Shown: piece by piece, positions 1 to 9,912 of the stretch
How the letters are laid out: the number at the start of each line of letters is the position of its first letter
Numbering within the stretch: position 1 is the first letter of the stretch
Origin: Multifurca ochricompacta
Taxonomy: Eukaryota > Basidiomycota > Agaricomycetes > Russulales > Russulaceae
Reading direction: 5' to 3'
Assembly (NCBI GenBank): GCA_022496185.1
Contig: WTXG01000034.1
Span: 207,266-271,265 of the forward strand
DNA length: 64,000 bases
Notes under the pieces: model-generated
The model's input: the letters and a program-made list of their open reading frames with translations, nothing else
Databases searched by the model: none
Told to the model about the DNA's origin: nothing
Translations under genes and position numbers: made by a program

Positions 1-512
1 GGACTGAGCGATCCCAGGAGCCAGTGATGATGGCTTCTATCATAGAAGGACAATGTTCAATACAGCGGAGAAGTGGAACGAATATGGACGAACTAGCTTC
101 GCCCGAGTAGCACACGCTTGATATAGCATCGTCATGTTGGCCGAGAGCATGTATCTTTTCAGATTCGAGTTCTAGCCTGTTTGTAGTCAGTACAAGAAAC
201 GACAATTATGATTCGGGGCTGCTTACTCTCTAAGTGATGCATCGAGTCCTCCACTGTAGGCGTGTGACGCGTCTGAAAAGGTAGTCGAAAGGACAGCGGC
301 ACGATGATCAAACTTTGTCTTCTCCTCGTTAGCTGCGATGTCGTACAGTCTGACTGTCTGAATAACGATGGTAGAGACGCTTAGAGAAGACTGAACAAGG
401 GGGAAAAGAGTGATCAGGCAAAGAGAACACCCCGAGTCCCATGCGGAGGCTAACAAGAAATTCGGGCGAGAATTGCAAACTCGAAATACTATCAAAAGGT
501 GCGCCTTTTCAT
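1..512 (-). CDS. bub3: BUB3-like WD40 mitotic checkpoint protein, 5' part (runs off left edge)
   Basis: Bub3 is a WD40 beta-propeller that brings Bub1/BubR1 to kinetochores in the spindle checkpoint. Reading leftward, pieces resembling the family are SISSLQFSP, FLLASAWDS, VRLYD, FDHRAAVLSTTFSDASHAYSGGLD, LELESEKIHALGQHDDAISSV and IITGSWDRSV. Exons inferred on the minus strand: about 512-431, 357-227, 176-94 and 36-1. Introns 226-177 (50 nt, GTAAGC...CAG, phase 2) and 93-37 (57 nt, GTTCGT...TAG) join the frame perfectly. The first intron (about 430-358, GTGTTC...CAG) does not restore the frame, and exon 1 itself needs a one-base correction between SP and the FLLAS segment. So either the gene is damaged or the sequence has small indels in short homopolymers (AAAA, CCC, GGGG). 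The candidate start is the ATG at 512-510. The rest lies outside the window. Identity is well supported; integrity is uncertain. Confidence 0.8.
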
Positions 513-1233
513 GTCCGCCGTGGTCGTGCTCGTCTTGACTGTGATCAATGGTTAATGTTAATGTGTCGATGCCGCCAACGACGTTAAACCCTCATTTGAG
601 CGTGGTGTTATATTATGTAATATATCAGCTGACTCCTCTTCCATGCTTCCATTTTAACCAGCGTCGGTAAGCCCAATTTTAGGTGCATATAAAGCAACTT
701 TGAGTCAGTCATCTTTGTGCCTCACATGGCTTCACCATCATTCATCCTCTTTTGCTTCATAACAAACTAGGTCTCTTTACAAGTATATAAAGGTACATAC
801 ACTCAATGCTTTAGAGAGAATATAGAGTTGAGAAAGGTAATGCAAGCAAGAGTTTTAGAGTTCTGAAGCAATGGACAGGGACATTTCTCAAATTCTTGGG
901 GCTATTCCACAGCCCCTTTTAGGGATCTGCATGGGTACATGATACCCACACAGGTTTTGAGTACAGGTACCTGTGGGTATGGGTATGGGTCACCATGATT
1001 GACCCATAGACCTGTACAAAAACCCACAGGTATCCACAGACCCCAACTACTTATTGATGATAACTTATCTAGTGCTTAAAAGTCCAGTTAAGTCCGGTTT
1101 TTTTCCATTTTAGGGATGAACCAGAACCAGAACTGGTTCAACCACTGAGAGATGACCTACAGTTGGACCAGACTTACAAGGACTGGTTTTTTTGCAGTCT
1201 GTAGTCAGTCCATGACCAGTCTAGGTCAACCTG
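513..1233. other. Intergenic region upstream of BUB3, no gene seen
   Basis: No convincing ORF. It would hold the BUB3 promoter close to 513. From about 913 the sequence becomes rich in GGGTA and TACCC words in both orientations (913-1050), followed by short GAACCAG/CTGGTTC inverted repeats (1117-1145) and T runs (1100-1107, 1185-1192). This resembles a decayed non-autonomous DNA transposon more than unique host sequence, but I found no matching terminal repeats or target duplication. Confidence 0.4.
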
Positions 1234-1667
1234 TGTTGACACAGGATGTGTCTGGAGATGCTTCAGGCATCTAAGGTTCACTTCAGCTGTAGATTAGATC
1301 AGATTAGATTCTGGAGTATTGGACTTTTTATGTTATCTTTATTACATTCTTTCTCACCTTACTCAGCTGAATAGTGATGGACTTAGTAATGTGCAGTATA
1401 GCATGTGATTCTCCTTTGGCCAATGGCCTTTGTCCCTCACCATTTATTGTCTGGCACTTGTGGACTTATTCCCAGTGTGCACAGACCATTTCCCCTGGCC
1501 CCCATGGGTATATAAGGGTGTCTGTTTGGTCTCTTACACTTCAGAGTTCTTCTAACCTCTGAAGCATAAGTTCCTTCTACTTTACTCTCTACTACCTCTA
1601 GACTAACCTTGTATATGGACTTGTCTTTGTTTTAGGTCAGTAGTATAGTATAATGTAGAGTTCTTCT
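1234..1667 (-). repeat. Old solo LTR-A, left piece, split by CopA1
   Basis: Starts TGTTGACACAGG, the reverse complement of the LTR-A end, and follows LTR-A for about 430 bp. The last about 90 bp are missing here and reappear at 16129-16214, just beyond CopA1, ending in GTTTGACA. This is therefore an older LTR into which CopA1 inserted. It is clearly more diverged than other LTR-A copies; its splice donor and hairpin are mutated (GTAAGT has become ATAAGT). Confidence 0.75.
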
Positions 1668-2175
1668 TGTCAAACAATCATGCTGCTGGTTATACTGACT
1701 GTGGTTAGTAGCAGTGAGGCTAGAAAGACAAGTATACTTCAGAGGTTGAAGAAACTCTGTATTAACTATACTACTGACCTAGAAAGACAAGTATCTACAA
1801 GAGACGTTAGTCAAAGGAAAGTAGAAAGTATAGTAAGACTTACACTTCAGAGGTTGAAGAAACTCTGAAGTGGAAGGGATGAAATAGACACCCTTATATA
1901 CCCATGGGGGCCAGGGGAAATGGTCTGTGTGCACTGGGAATAAGTCCACAAGTGCCGGACAATAAACAGAGAGGGATAAAGGCCATTGGCCAAAGAGATA
2001 TCACATGCTTACTGCTCATTACTAAGTCCATCACTAATCAGCTGAGTAAGGAGAGAAAGAAATGTAATAAAGATAACATAAAAAGTCCGATACTCCGAAA
2101 TCTAATCTAATCTAATCTACAGCTGAAGCGAACCTTAGATGCCTGAAGCATCTCCAGACATGTCCTGTGTCAACA
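1668..2175 (-). repeat. LTR-A, 3' LTR of CopA1
   Basis: 508 bp, plus-strand ends TGTCAAACAATC and CTGTGTCAACA (TG...CA). A purine-rich tract (GGAGGGA on the element strand) lies just inside at 2176-2182, the expected position for plus-strand DNA priming. The 68-residue reading frame at 1904-2110 recurs in the other LTR-A copies and is LTR sequence, not a gene. Confidence 0.88.
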
Positions 2176-2442
2176 TCCCTCCATGGTGAAGGCATCGATC
2201 ATTAATGGAAATGAGTTGAATGAGCACACCGCTGTTCATAATTGAATGAACATATTGCCAGAGATCCAACTTCTCTAACTCTCAAGTGTGAGTGAGAAGG
2301 GCATGGTGTTCAGAGACATATTGCGATGATTCGCTTATGCAAACTGAAACCATACACACCTCTTGCGTCACTCTCGAGGTCGAGAACGTGCTCATGGTGG
2401 GAAAGTGAAACTGGTATACAAAGTCTCCAGATTCCAGCTCTT
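2176..2442. other. 3' untranslated region of CopA1
   Basis: Lies between the gag-pol stop codon and the 3' LTR. The same sequence occurs in CopA2 (from 3576) and in CopB3 (from about 43041), so the UTR is conserved between the A and B copia families. No coding sequence seen. Confidence 0.6.
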
Positions 2443-3054
2443 TCATTCCAGCACTAATCCAAATCCAGTTACCATAAGATCAAAAGATGATCTAGGCAGA
2501 GACTTTGTAAGGCCATCTGCCACCATCTCTCCAGTGGGAGTTCGCACCAAATCAATCTGGTGTGATTCTACATACTCCCTAATGGCATGGTACTTTATTG
2601 GTATGTGCTTTGATCGCCTTCCTGTGACAGGGTTTAATGCAAGATCTACTGCACCCTTATTGTCACAATGCAGTTGTATGGGTGAACTAACTTCATATCC
2701 CAATTCCTGCATGAACATCCTATACCACGCTGCCTGATTTGAAGCCTCAGCAAGGCTCATATATTTGGCTTCAGTGGTGGACTGTGCTACTGTCTTCTGC
2801 TTCCTGGAACACCAGCTAATGGCTCCATTAGCAAGGAAAAAGACATAGCCTGAGGTGGAGTGGTGGTCCTCTTGATCTCCCCATGAGGAATCTGCAAAGC
2901 CATGAAGGCCAACTTCACCATTCCCTCCAGAATAGTGCAACTTGTAGTCTTTTGTAGCATTTAGATAGGCTAAGACATACTTTGCTAGTCGCATGTGCTG
3001 TTGGGAAGGGTTGGAAGCAAATTGGCTAAGGCATGCAACAGCAAAACTAATGTC
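2443..3054 (-). pseudogene. CopA1 pol fragment: RNase H domain and C-terminus
   Basis: The C-terminal about 205 codons of the copia polyprotein. Visible RNase H signatures are FADSSWGDQED, TTEAKYMSLAEA, LHCDNKGAVDLA and VADGLTKSLP, all as in CopA2. The frame is broken upstream at 3055-3059, where CopA2 inserted (target duplication aggtc), and resumes at 10216. No frameshift or stop inside the fragment. It cannot be translated as part of a polyprotein in this position. Confidence 0.9.
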
Positions 3055-3059
3055 AGGTC

Positions 3060-3575
3060 TGTCAAACAATCATGCTGCTGGTTATACTGACTGCGGTTAG
3101 TAGCGAGTTAGGCTAAAAGACAAGTAGTACTTCAGAGGTTAGAAGAACTCTATTATACAACTATATTACTGACCTAAAAGACAAGTAGTCTACAAAAGAC
3201 GGTTAGTCAAAGGTAAAAACAAAGTATAGTAAAGGGAACTTACACTTCAGAGGTTAGAAGAACTCTGAAGTGGAAGAGACAAAACAGACACCCTTATATA
3301 CCCATGGGGGCCAGGGGAAATGGTCTGTGCACACTGGGAATAAGTCCACAAGTGCCGGACAATAAACAGAGAGGGATAAAGGCCATTGGCCAAAGAGATA
3401 TCACATGCTTACTGTGCATTACTAAGTCCATCACTAATCAGCTGAGTAAGGAGAGAAAGAAGTGTAATAAAGATAACATAAAAAGTCCGATACTCCGGAA
3501 TCTAATCTAATCTAATCTACAGCTGAAGCGACCCTTAGATGCCTGAAGCATCTCCAGACACGTCCTGTGTCAACA
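3060..3575 (-). repeat. LTR-A, 3' LTR of CopA2
   Basis: 516 bp, TG...CA ends. Carries the TATA-like TATATAAGGG (minus strand), the stem-loop and the intron-like segment described for the 5' copy at 9700-10215. Differences from that copy are CG/TG or CA/TG pairs. Confidence 0.93.
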
Positions 3576-3797
3576 TCCCTCCATGGTGAAGGCATCGATC
3601 ATTGAAATGGAATGAGTTAAATGAGCACACTGCTGTTCACAATTGAACGAACATGTCGCCAGCCAGAGATCCAACTTCTCTAACTCTTTGTGAGTTTTGC
3701 ATGCGAGTTGTAGATTCGCTTATGCAAGTCTACACACCTCTTGCGTCACTCTCGAGGTCGAGAATGTGCTCATGTGGCATGGTGGGAAAGTGAAAAT

Positions 3798-4400
3798 TGT
3801 CACAGCTAGGTGCAACGCTGTGTCAATGTCTGGGATTCAAGGTCGTCTAGCAAGATTTCAGGAACTTCAAGTCAAATCAAATACGCCTGGTCAATGGGGC
3901 GTGCGCGCGAGACGGAGTTGAGCAGAGACACTAAGTCCTGCCACAAGTTTCTGGGGTAGAAGTCCTTCTAAGGCGCAAACTTAGAGGGTTCAAGTCGAAT
4001 GTCTTTCAGTTCAGTGAAGTGAGTTCCCAAGCACCTGTATTGAATACAGAAGAACAGACTTAACGTCTTGTCCTTTCTACTAGGTCTTTATATACATGTA
4101 TGCTAGATAAGGAGACTATTCTGGTAGTTACTAGAGCTTTCACTAGACAGTCTAATGGTTGTACAGTAGAATGTCCCAGAATGATATAGGTAGTGGAGGG
4201 GTTACGCCCTCTAGTACTGATCAGTAAGCAGATGAGTAAGGTTCTCAGTAAGCAATCAGTCAGCAGTATGAATGATAAGTCATGAGTCCTTTATCAGCAA
4301 GTCATGTGGTAGGTGTAGCATAATGAAAAAGAAAAAAGAAAAAGAAAACGAAGTAAGTCACATGTCTTCAACCCTTGTACCAGCCTATGAAACCGTCACA
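3798..4400 (-). repeat. Solo LTR-F inserted in CopA2 3' UTR
   Basis: 603 bp beginning TGTCACAGC and ending CCGTCACA, absent from the matching place in CopA1 (2400-2420). The 4 bp aaat flank it on both sides (3794-3797, 4401-4404). A TATATAAAG on the minus strand at about 4092 suggests orientation. The family is not otherwise seen in the window; the size and ends fit a gypsy-type LTR. Confidence 0.7.
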
Positions 4401-4434
4401 AAATGGTGAACAAAGTCTCCAGATTCCAGCTCCT

Positions 4435-7400
4435 TCATTCCAGCACTAGTCCAAATCCAGTTACCATGTGATCAAAAGATGATCTAGGCAGAGACTTTGT
4501 AAGGCCATCTGCTAGCATCTCTCCAGTGGGAGTTCGCACCAAGTCTATTTGGTGTGATTCTACATACTCCCTAATGGCATGGTACTTTATTGGTATGTGC
4601 TTTGATCGCCTTCCTGTGACAGGGTTTAATGCAAGATCTACTGCACCCTTATTGTCACAATGCAGTTGTATGGGTGAACTAACTTCATATCCCAGTTCCT
4701 GCATAAAGGTCCTATACCATGCTGCCTGATTTGAAGCCTCAGCTAGGCTCATATACTTGGCTTCAGTGGTGGACTGTGCTACTGTCTTCTGTTTCCTGGA
4801 ACACCAACTAATGGCTCCATTGGCTAGGAAAAAGACGTAGCCTGAGGTGGAGTGGCGGTCCTCTTGATCTCCCCATGAGGAGTCCGCAAAGCCATGAAGG
4901 CCAACTTCACCATTCCCTCCAGAATAGCGCAACTTGTAGTCTTTTGTAGCATTTAGATAAGCTAAGACATACTTTGCTAGTCGCATGTGCTGCTGGGAAG
5001 GGTTGGAAGCAAATTGACTAAGGCGTGCAACAGCAAAACTAATGTCAGGTCTGCTTCCAATCTGCACCCAAAGCAGAGACCCCATTAACTGCTGATACCT
5101 CTTAATATCAGAGGTAGATGCCTGGTCTTCAAACTTGACCAAATGAACATCCACGCCAGAGGGTAGAGGAGTATATACTGGGTTGGAATCCCCCATTCCA
5201 AACCTCTCAACTATTGAGGACACATAGGCTGTCTGGTCAATATCCAGTGTCTTGTTAGGACGATCCCTGGTGATGTTAACTCCAAGGTAGGACTGGATTT
5301 CGCCAAGATCAGTCATCTCATATCGGCTAGATAGAGAGTCCTTCAGCCATTGAATCTTCTTAGTGGAGGACCCAAGTATAGTGATGTCATCAACATATAA
5401 AATGATGAAAAGTGAACCATCCCCCTCTTGGTGATGATACACATATACTCCTGCATCAGAGTACGTCCGAGTAAAGCTCAGTTCATTGAGAACTGCATGG
5501 AATTGCAAGTTCCATGCTCGGGAAGCTTGTTTGAGGCCATACAGAGCCCTCTGTAGCCTACAAACTTTGGACTCTTGTCCAGCAACGACGAAACCAACAG
5601 GTTGCTCCATATAAATCTCCTCATCCAGATCGCCATGTAGGAATGCCAATTTGACATCCATTTGGTGGATTTCCCAATCCTCAAGCGCGGCCAACGCTAA
5701 CAATAGTCTAAGAGACTCAAATCTGGTGACTGGGGAGAAAGTTTCGTTGAAGTCCACCCCCTCTATTTGGGTGAACCCTTTTGCTACAAGCCTAGCACGA
5801 AAGCGTCCATCTGCTTTCAATTTAAAGACCCATTTGGACTTTACAGCCTTTCTACCTTCAGGAAGGTCTTCAAGGCGCCACACTTTAAGTTTTTCTAAGG
5901 CATCAATTTCATATTGACATGCCTCAAGCCAATCACTGGCATTATCAGACTCCATTGCTTCTTTAAATGTAAGAGGATCCCTATAAGGCGATCCTGCAGC
6001 ATTAAGTAGATCCATCTGACCAAGTCTGGAAGAACCTTGCACAAACTCTGCATTATCCTCATTGTAGAAGCGAGGATTCAGACAACGATTGCGATTGGGA
6101 CGTGCAGTATCCAAGTCTAAGTCTTCTTGGATTGCCCTATCTCGTTGTTCAGAGCGTGGACTTGTCCTCTGAAAATTAGGTTGAGGAATTCTGTCTGCAA
6201 TCCTTTGTGATTTTCTGATTGCTTTGGTTCTTTTGGGAGGGGAGGATGGTTCCATGATTTGAGATGGAGGGGTCTGATATATAGTCTGAGGGTGTGTGGT
6301 GTCTACATTATGTGTGGGTGTGGTAGGCTGAGGTGGTAATTGAGGAGGTACGATGTCCTCCTGTTCCTCTTCTAGGTCTTCCTCATCTTGAGGAGCCTCA
6401 GGAACATGTGTAGCTGTTGCTGGTGGTGGCTGGACTGGGCCACCAGGTAAAGTAAAGGAGCCACCTTCTGTAGGTTGCTCTATGGATTTGTCTGCTCTGT
6501 TGTCCTTATCAGAGCGGGATGGGAAGGATCTCTCATCAAATGTAACATCTCGTGAAGAGATGAGAGACCGGGTACGACTATCCCAAAGTGTATAGCCCTT
6601 AGAAGTGGGCTCATACCCGACAAAGACGGCTTCCCTGGCTTTGGGATCTAGTTTACGCCGCTTGCCCTCTGGAACATGATAATAGGCTTTGCAACCAAAG
6701 ACCTTAAAATACGAGACATCTGGTTTGTTCCCAACCAGAAGCTCAAGCGGAGTCTTCCACTTATTAGAACGGATGGGAGTTCTGTTATATATATGACATG
6801 CTGTCTCGACAGCACATTCCCAGAAACCAAGAGACAGGCCTGCATCGTGCAGCATGCTAGTGCCTTTTTCCATAATGGTTCTATTGAATCTCTCAGCCCT
6901 TCCATTCTGTTGTGGACTATACGGCATCGTAAGTTTATGCTCTATGCCATAATCTTCAAGGGTTGCCTTCAGCGCCTTGTTCACATACTCGCCACCACGA
7001 TCTGTATGAAGACACTTGATTTTATGATTAAATTTATTTTCAAGTAGTGTCTTCAGTTTATTAAAAACTGGTGTGAACAGATCTTTAGACTTCATTGGAA
7101 CGATTAAAGCGTATCTGCTAAAGTCGTCCAAGAAGGTGGCAAAGTATAGATTCCCTTGTATTGAACTGCACTGCAAGGGGCCTACAAGATCACTATGAAG
7201 GATCTCAAGGGGAGCTGATGCGCGCTTTGAAGATGGGGGAAATGGAAGACGATGGGACTTGCCCATTTCACAGCCATAACACGGCTTGTCTTCCACTTGG
7301 CTATTATTTATTTTGAGGCCTTTTACCGCCTCAGGAGCATATCTTTTTAGGGCTTCTTTAGACATATGGCCCATTCTTTGATGCCAGATTTCTAGTGAGG

Positions 7401-8760
7401 CAGATGCAGATGTATGGATACTATTTAGGACGTGTTTGCCTAGTACCCAATACAATTTGCCAAACTTCCATGCTTCCACTATAATGTTATCGCCATATTT
7501 AATTGTTGCCTTCTTATTATCAAAGAACACAGTTGCCCTTTTTTCTATTAGGGCACTGGCGGAGAGTATTTTATGTCCTCCAGGCATATGGAGCACCTCG
7601 CTCAGTTCCAAGTCAAAACCTTGATCAGTCCTGATGATCACAGTACCAACTCCATTTGTTTTGACTACAGAGTTGTCACCTAGTGATACTTCATGGGTGT
7701 GATCGACTTTATATGTATCAAAGTCTTCGAGGTTGGGACTGAAATGAGTTGTTGCTCCACTATCAAGCATCCAATAATCTGAGTTGATGTCCAGATTATA
7801 GGTGTGAACATAAAGGTGAATGCAAGGTGCTTCTTGCACCTCCTCTATTTTGCCACTACCATTGACTACGGTGGCTATAGTATGTACATTTTGGGCCTCA
7901 GCCCTCTTTTTGTTCCCTGCCTTGCCCTTTTTGGCATTTTCCAGGTCCTTCTTCTTCTTTGCACAAGCATTGGACTTGTGTCCAGGCTTTTGGCAATAGA
8001 AGCAGACCACCCCTTGTGAACCAGGGGCAGCAGTGGGAAGTGGTGATAAATTTGTAAATTTGGGTTTTGATTTGACAGGTGCAGCCTTAGATAGGACTGC
8101 ACTACCACTTCCCGAGGGACCTGCCAGACAACTTTCCTCATTTAGGAACCTCTGCACAAGGTCCTGAGGAGAAAGTCGTTCTGGGTCGCCAGAGGCCAGT
8201 ATAGAGCCAGCAATGGCACTGTAGGATTCTGGGAGAGCCTTCAGTAAAATGAAGCTCATCTGGAGGTCATTGACCTCCATCCCATTCTCCCTAAGGGTAC
8301 TCCTGGCATCTAGAACCTTTTGTAATTGGGTTCTAAATGTCTGTCCTTCATCAAGATGGAAGGACACCAGGGCAAGCCACAAATTATATGTGGCCATGCT
8401 ACCTACAGAGCCATATAGCCGCTCCAACTTATTATACTTCTCACTAAGAGAAGGATAATCGGCATCAGAAGCCACTTGGGAGTAGACTTCTTGGGTAACG
8501 TTAAGAAAGAGGAGCCCAATCAACATTTCCTCTTCTCCCATCCATTCCCTAAGGATGGGGTCAATGACTTCCTTCTGCACTTTCTCCTTTTCCTCCTTGT
8601 CCTCTGGGAGGAGGGGCATGTCAGGATAAGGTGCAAGAATGTGCCTTCTGAGCCTGTTCATCCTCAAAAGGGCATTGAAATTGGCAGACCAGACCTGCCA
8701 GTTGGAGCCATCAAGGCGCTCCATCTTGGAGGAGGGAGGGAAGACTATTGAAGACGGCAT
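4435..8760 (-). CDS. CopA2 gag-pol polyprotein (1441 aa), intact
   Basis: Single polyprotein that would form virus-like particles and copy and integrate the element. Order: Gag (about 1-250); zinc knuckle C253-C256-H261-C266; aspartic protease with DSGAT at 333-337; GAG-pre-integrase HHCC zinc site H460/H465/C494/C497; integrase core D524, D587, E623 (35-residue spacing between the last two); a charged, proline-rich linker (about 740-900); reverse transcriptase with D1035 and YVDD at 1122-1125; RNase H with D1293, E1333, D1369 and D1418. The length is normal for copia Gag-Pol and all catalytic residues are present. Start is the ATG at 8760-8758, matching the start in CopA1. Gag and Pol share one frame, so their ratio must be set by other means than frameshifting. 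Confidence 0.96.
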   Translation of the reverse strand: MPSSIVFPPSSKMERLDGSNWQVWSANFNALLRMNRLRRHILAPYPDMPLLPEDKEEKEKVQKEVIDPILREWMGEEEMLIGLLFLNVTQEVYSQVASDADYPSLSEKYNKLERLYGSVGSMATYNLWLALVSFHLDEGQTFRTQLQKVLDARSTLRENGMEVNDLQMSFILLKALPESYSAIAGSILASGDPERLSPQDLVQRFLNEESCLAGPSGSGSAVLSKAAPVKSKPKFTNLSPLPTAAPGSQGVVCFYCQKPGHKSNACAKKKKDLENAKKGKAGNKKRAEAQNVHTIATVVNGSGKIEEVQEAPCIHLYVHTYNLDINSDYWMLDSGATTHFSPNLEDFDTYKVDHTHEVSLGDNSVVKTNGVGTVIIRTDQGFDLELSEVLHMPGGHKILSASALIEKRATVFFDNKKATIKYGDNIIVEAWKFGKLYWVLGKHVLNSIHTSASASLEIWHQRMGHMSKEALKRYAPEAVKGLKINNSQVEDKPCYGCEMGKSHRLPFPPSSKRASAPLEILHSDLVGPLQCSSIQGNLYFATFLDDFSRYALIVPMKSKDLFTPVFNKLKTLLENKFNHKIKCLHTDRGGEYVNKALKATLEDYGIEHKLTMPYSPQQNGRAERFNRTIMEKGTSMLHDAGLSLGFWECAVETACHIYNRTPIRSNKWKTPLELLVGNKPDVSYFKVFGCKAYYHVPEGKRRKLDPKAREAVFVGYEPTSKGYTLWDSRTRSLISSRDVTFDERSFPSRSDKDNRADKSIEQPTEGGSFTLPGGPVQPPPATATHVPEAPQDEEDLEEEQEDIVPPQLPPQPTTPTHNVDTTHPQTIYQTPPSQIMEPSSPPKRTKAIRKSQRIADRIPQPNFQRTSPRSEQRDRAIQEDLDLDTARPNRNRCLNPRFYNEDNAEFVQGSSRLGQMDLLNAAGSPYRDPLTFKEAMESDNASDWLEACQYEIDALEKLKVWRLEDLPEGRKAVKSKWVFKLKADGRFRARLVAKGFTQIEGVDFNETFSPVTRFESLRLLLALAALEDWEIHQMDVKLAFLHGDLDEEIYMEQPVGFVVAGQESKVCRLQRALYGLKQASRAWNLQFHAVLNELSFTRTYSDAGVYVYHHQEGDGSLFIILYVDDITILGSSTKKIQWLKDSLSSRYEMTDLGEIQSYLGVNITRDRPNKTLDIDQTAYVSSIVERFGMGDSNPVYTPLPSGVDVHLVKFEDQASTSDIKRYQQLMGSLLWVQIGSRPDISFAVARLSQFASNPSQQHMRLAKYVLAYLNATKDYKLRYSGGNGEVGLHGFADSSWGDQEDRHSTSGYVFFLANGAISWCSRKQKTVAQSTTEAKYMSLAEASNQAAWYRTFMQELGYEVSSPIQLHCDNKGAVDLALNPVTGRRSKHIPIKYHAIREYVESHQIDLVRTPTGEMLADGLTKSLPRSSFDHMVTGFGLVLE

Positions 8761-9699
8761 TTTTGAGATGTATAAAGTGTTCCTGGTTCCAAGGAGCAGT
8801 TAGAACCAGTGCCCAGGTCTCGCTTAAGAGTGCCACCCCATACTGTGGCGCTATGCTTCAGAACCTAAGAAGGTCCTGCCTTTGTTGTGCGACTTTCTAG
8901 GTATAGTAAAGCTGTCTAGTGCAATCTTGTAACTAGACATAAGCTCTGGTAGACTAGCCAGAGTGTCTAGTGTAACCAAGACTGGGAGTCATGTCATGGA
9001 GGAGCCAACCGCAAGTTCCATTAGAGACAAAGGGTGTATAGCCCTTCCTCTAATGCTGGTGGTGGAGTCCATGATTAAGCCCTAGATGATTGGGGCCATG
9101 ACTAAGTAGACTATCAGGTTTCCTCTGGTGGGGCGAACCCCCACAATATGGCAGCGAATACTCCTGCCCAGAGACAAAACCTTCTAGCTACTATGTAAAG
9201 ACTATAGTAGTGCAGCCTACTTGTATCGAGCCCAAGTGTCATGGGAGTGACTACCCATGCCTTGTTCTAGACCCTAAACTCTACCTGCAGGTCACTAAAC
9301 CTGGCTTACAGATCGAGCCAAGCATTAACTGGACTTAAAGCCACAAGCTTCTGGCTATAGGCCTACTAAGACTAACTATGGGACGAAAACCCAGCTACAA
9401 CTAAGAAGTTACTAATACCTAGTGCGCACTCAAGGAGCTTAAGATGTTTCACCCACTTAGGGTCCCTCATCATCTTTTGCAAGAACCCCAAAGGGCTAGC
9501 CAAACAGTTCAGGATGAGCAGTAAACTGCATCATCCTGTGGGGTGTTAAGGTGCACAGACAGTAAATAGGAAAGCTCACAGAAAAAGCTGGTGGGAAAGA
9601 CTTTGAAGCTTTTGTGAGCTTGAAGTGCAAAAAGCGAGTTGGGCTGTTTATGAACAAAGGGAATTAAAACAGTCAGTATGAGCGGCAGGGCCCATAACC
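8761..9699 (-). other. CopA2 5' leader, with primer-binding site at 9688-9699
   Basis: 939-bp noncoding leader between the 5' LTR and the gag start. Directly next to the LTR the element strand reads GGTTATGGGCCC (9699-9688), which matches the anticodon arm of initiator tRNA-Met, not a tRNA 3' end. The leader is conserved in CopA1 (15131-16070) and recognisably in CopB3 and CopB4, so it probably carries packaging or translation signals. No long ORF. Confidence 0.75.
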
Positions 9700-9829
9700 T
9701 GTCAAACAATCATGCTGCTGGTTATACTGACTGCGGTTAGTAGCGAGTTAGGCTAAAAGACAAGTAGTACTTCAGAGGTTAGAAGAACTCTATTATACAA
9801 CTATATTACTGACCTAAAAGACAAGTAGT

Positions 9830-9883
9830 CTACAAAAGATGGTTAGTCAAAGGTAAAAACAAAGTATAGTAAAGGGAACTTAC
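9830..9883 (-). promoter_or_regulatory. Probable 54-nt intron in the LTR-A leader
   Basis: Element strand: GTAAGT donor at 9883, a TTTGACTAAC branch-site match, and acceptor TTTTGTAG ending at 9830. Length and motifs are typical for fungal introns. The same arrangement is kept in LTR-B and in the CopB3 LTR with different intervening bases. Splicing is inferred, not shown. Confidence 0.6.
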
Positions 9884-9912
9884 ACTTCAGAGGTTAGAAG
9901 AACTCTGAAGTG
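9883..9912 (-). promoter_or_regulatory. Stem-loop at the predicted RNA 5' end, touching the splice donor
   Basis: CACTTCAGAG pairs with CTCTGAAGTG across a 10-nt loop, about 20 nt downstream of TATATAAGGG. The last stem base is the G of the GTAAGT donor. The stem and the 10-nt loop length recur in LTR-B (54714-54745) and the CopB3 LTR (48634-48665) while the loop bases differ. Confidence 0.6.

Noticed and set aside
960..1000. GGGTAT repeats resembling telomeric sequence
   Set aside because: Only a few degenerate units, mixed with the reverse complement; no array, and fungal telomeres are usually TTAGGG.
1904..2110. Repeated 68-codon ORFs (1904-2110, 3304-3510, 9944-10150) with almost the same peptide
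   Set aside because: They lie inside LTR-A copies, on the strand opposite to the element, and overlap promoter signals. Their similarity follows from LTR identity, not protein conservation.
5651..5917. Plus-strand ORFs across the copia coding regions (for example 5651-5917, 6676-7047, 10820-11086, 8476-8751)
   Set aside because: Antisense shadows of the polyprotein; no independent domain or start context.
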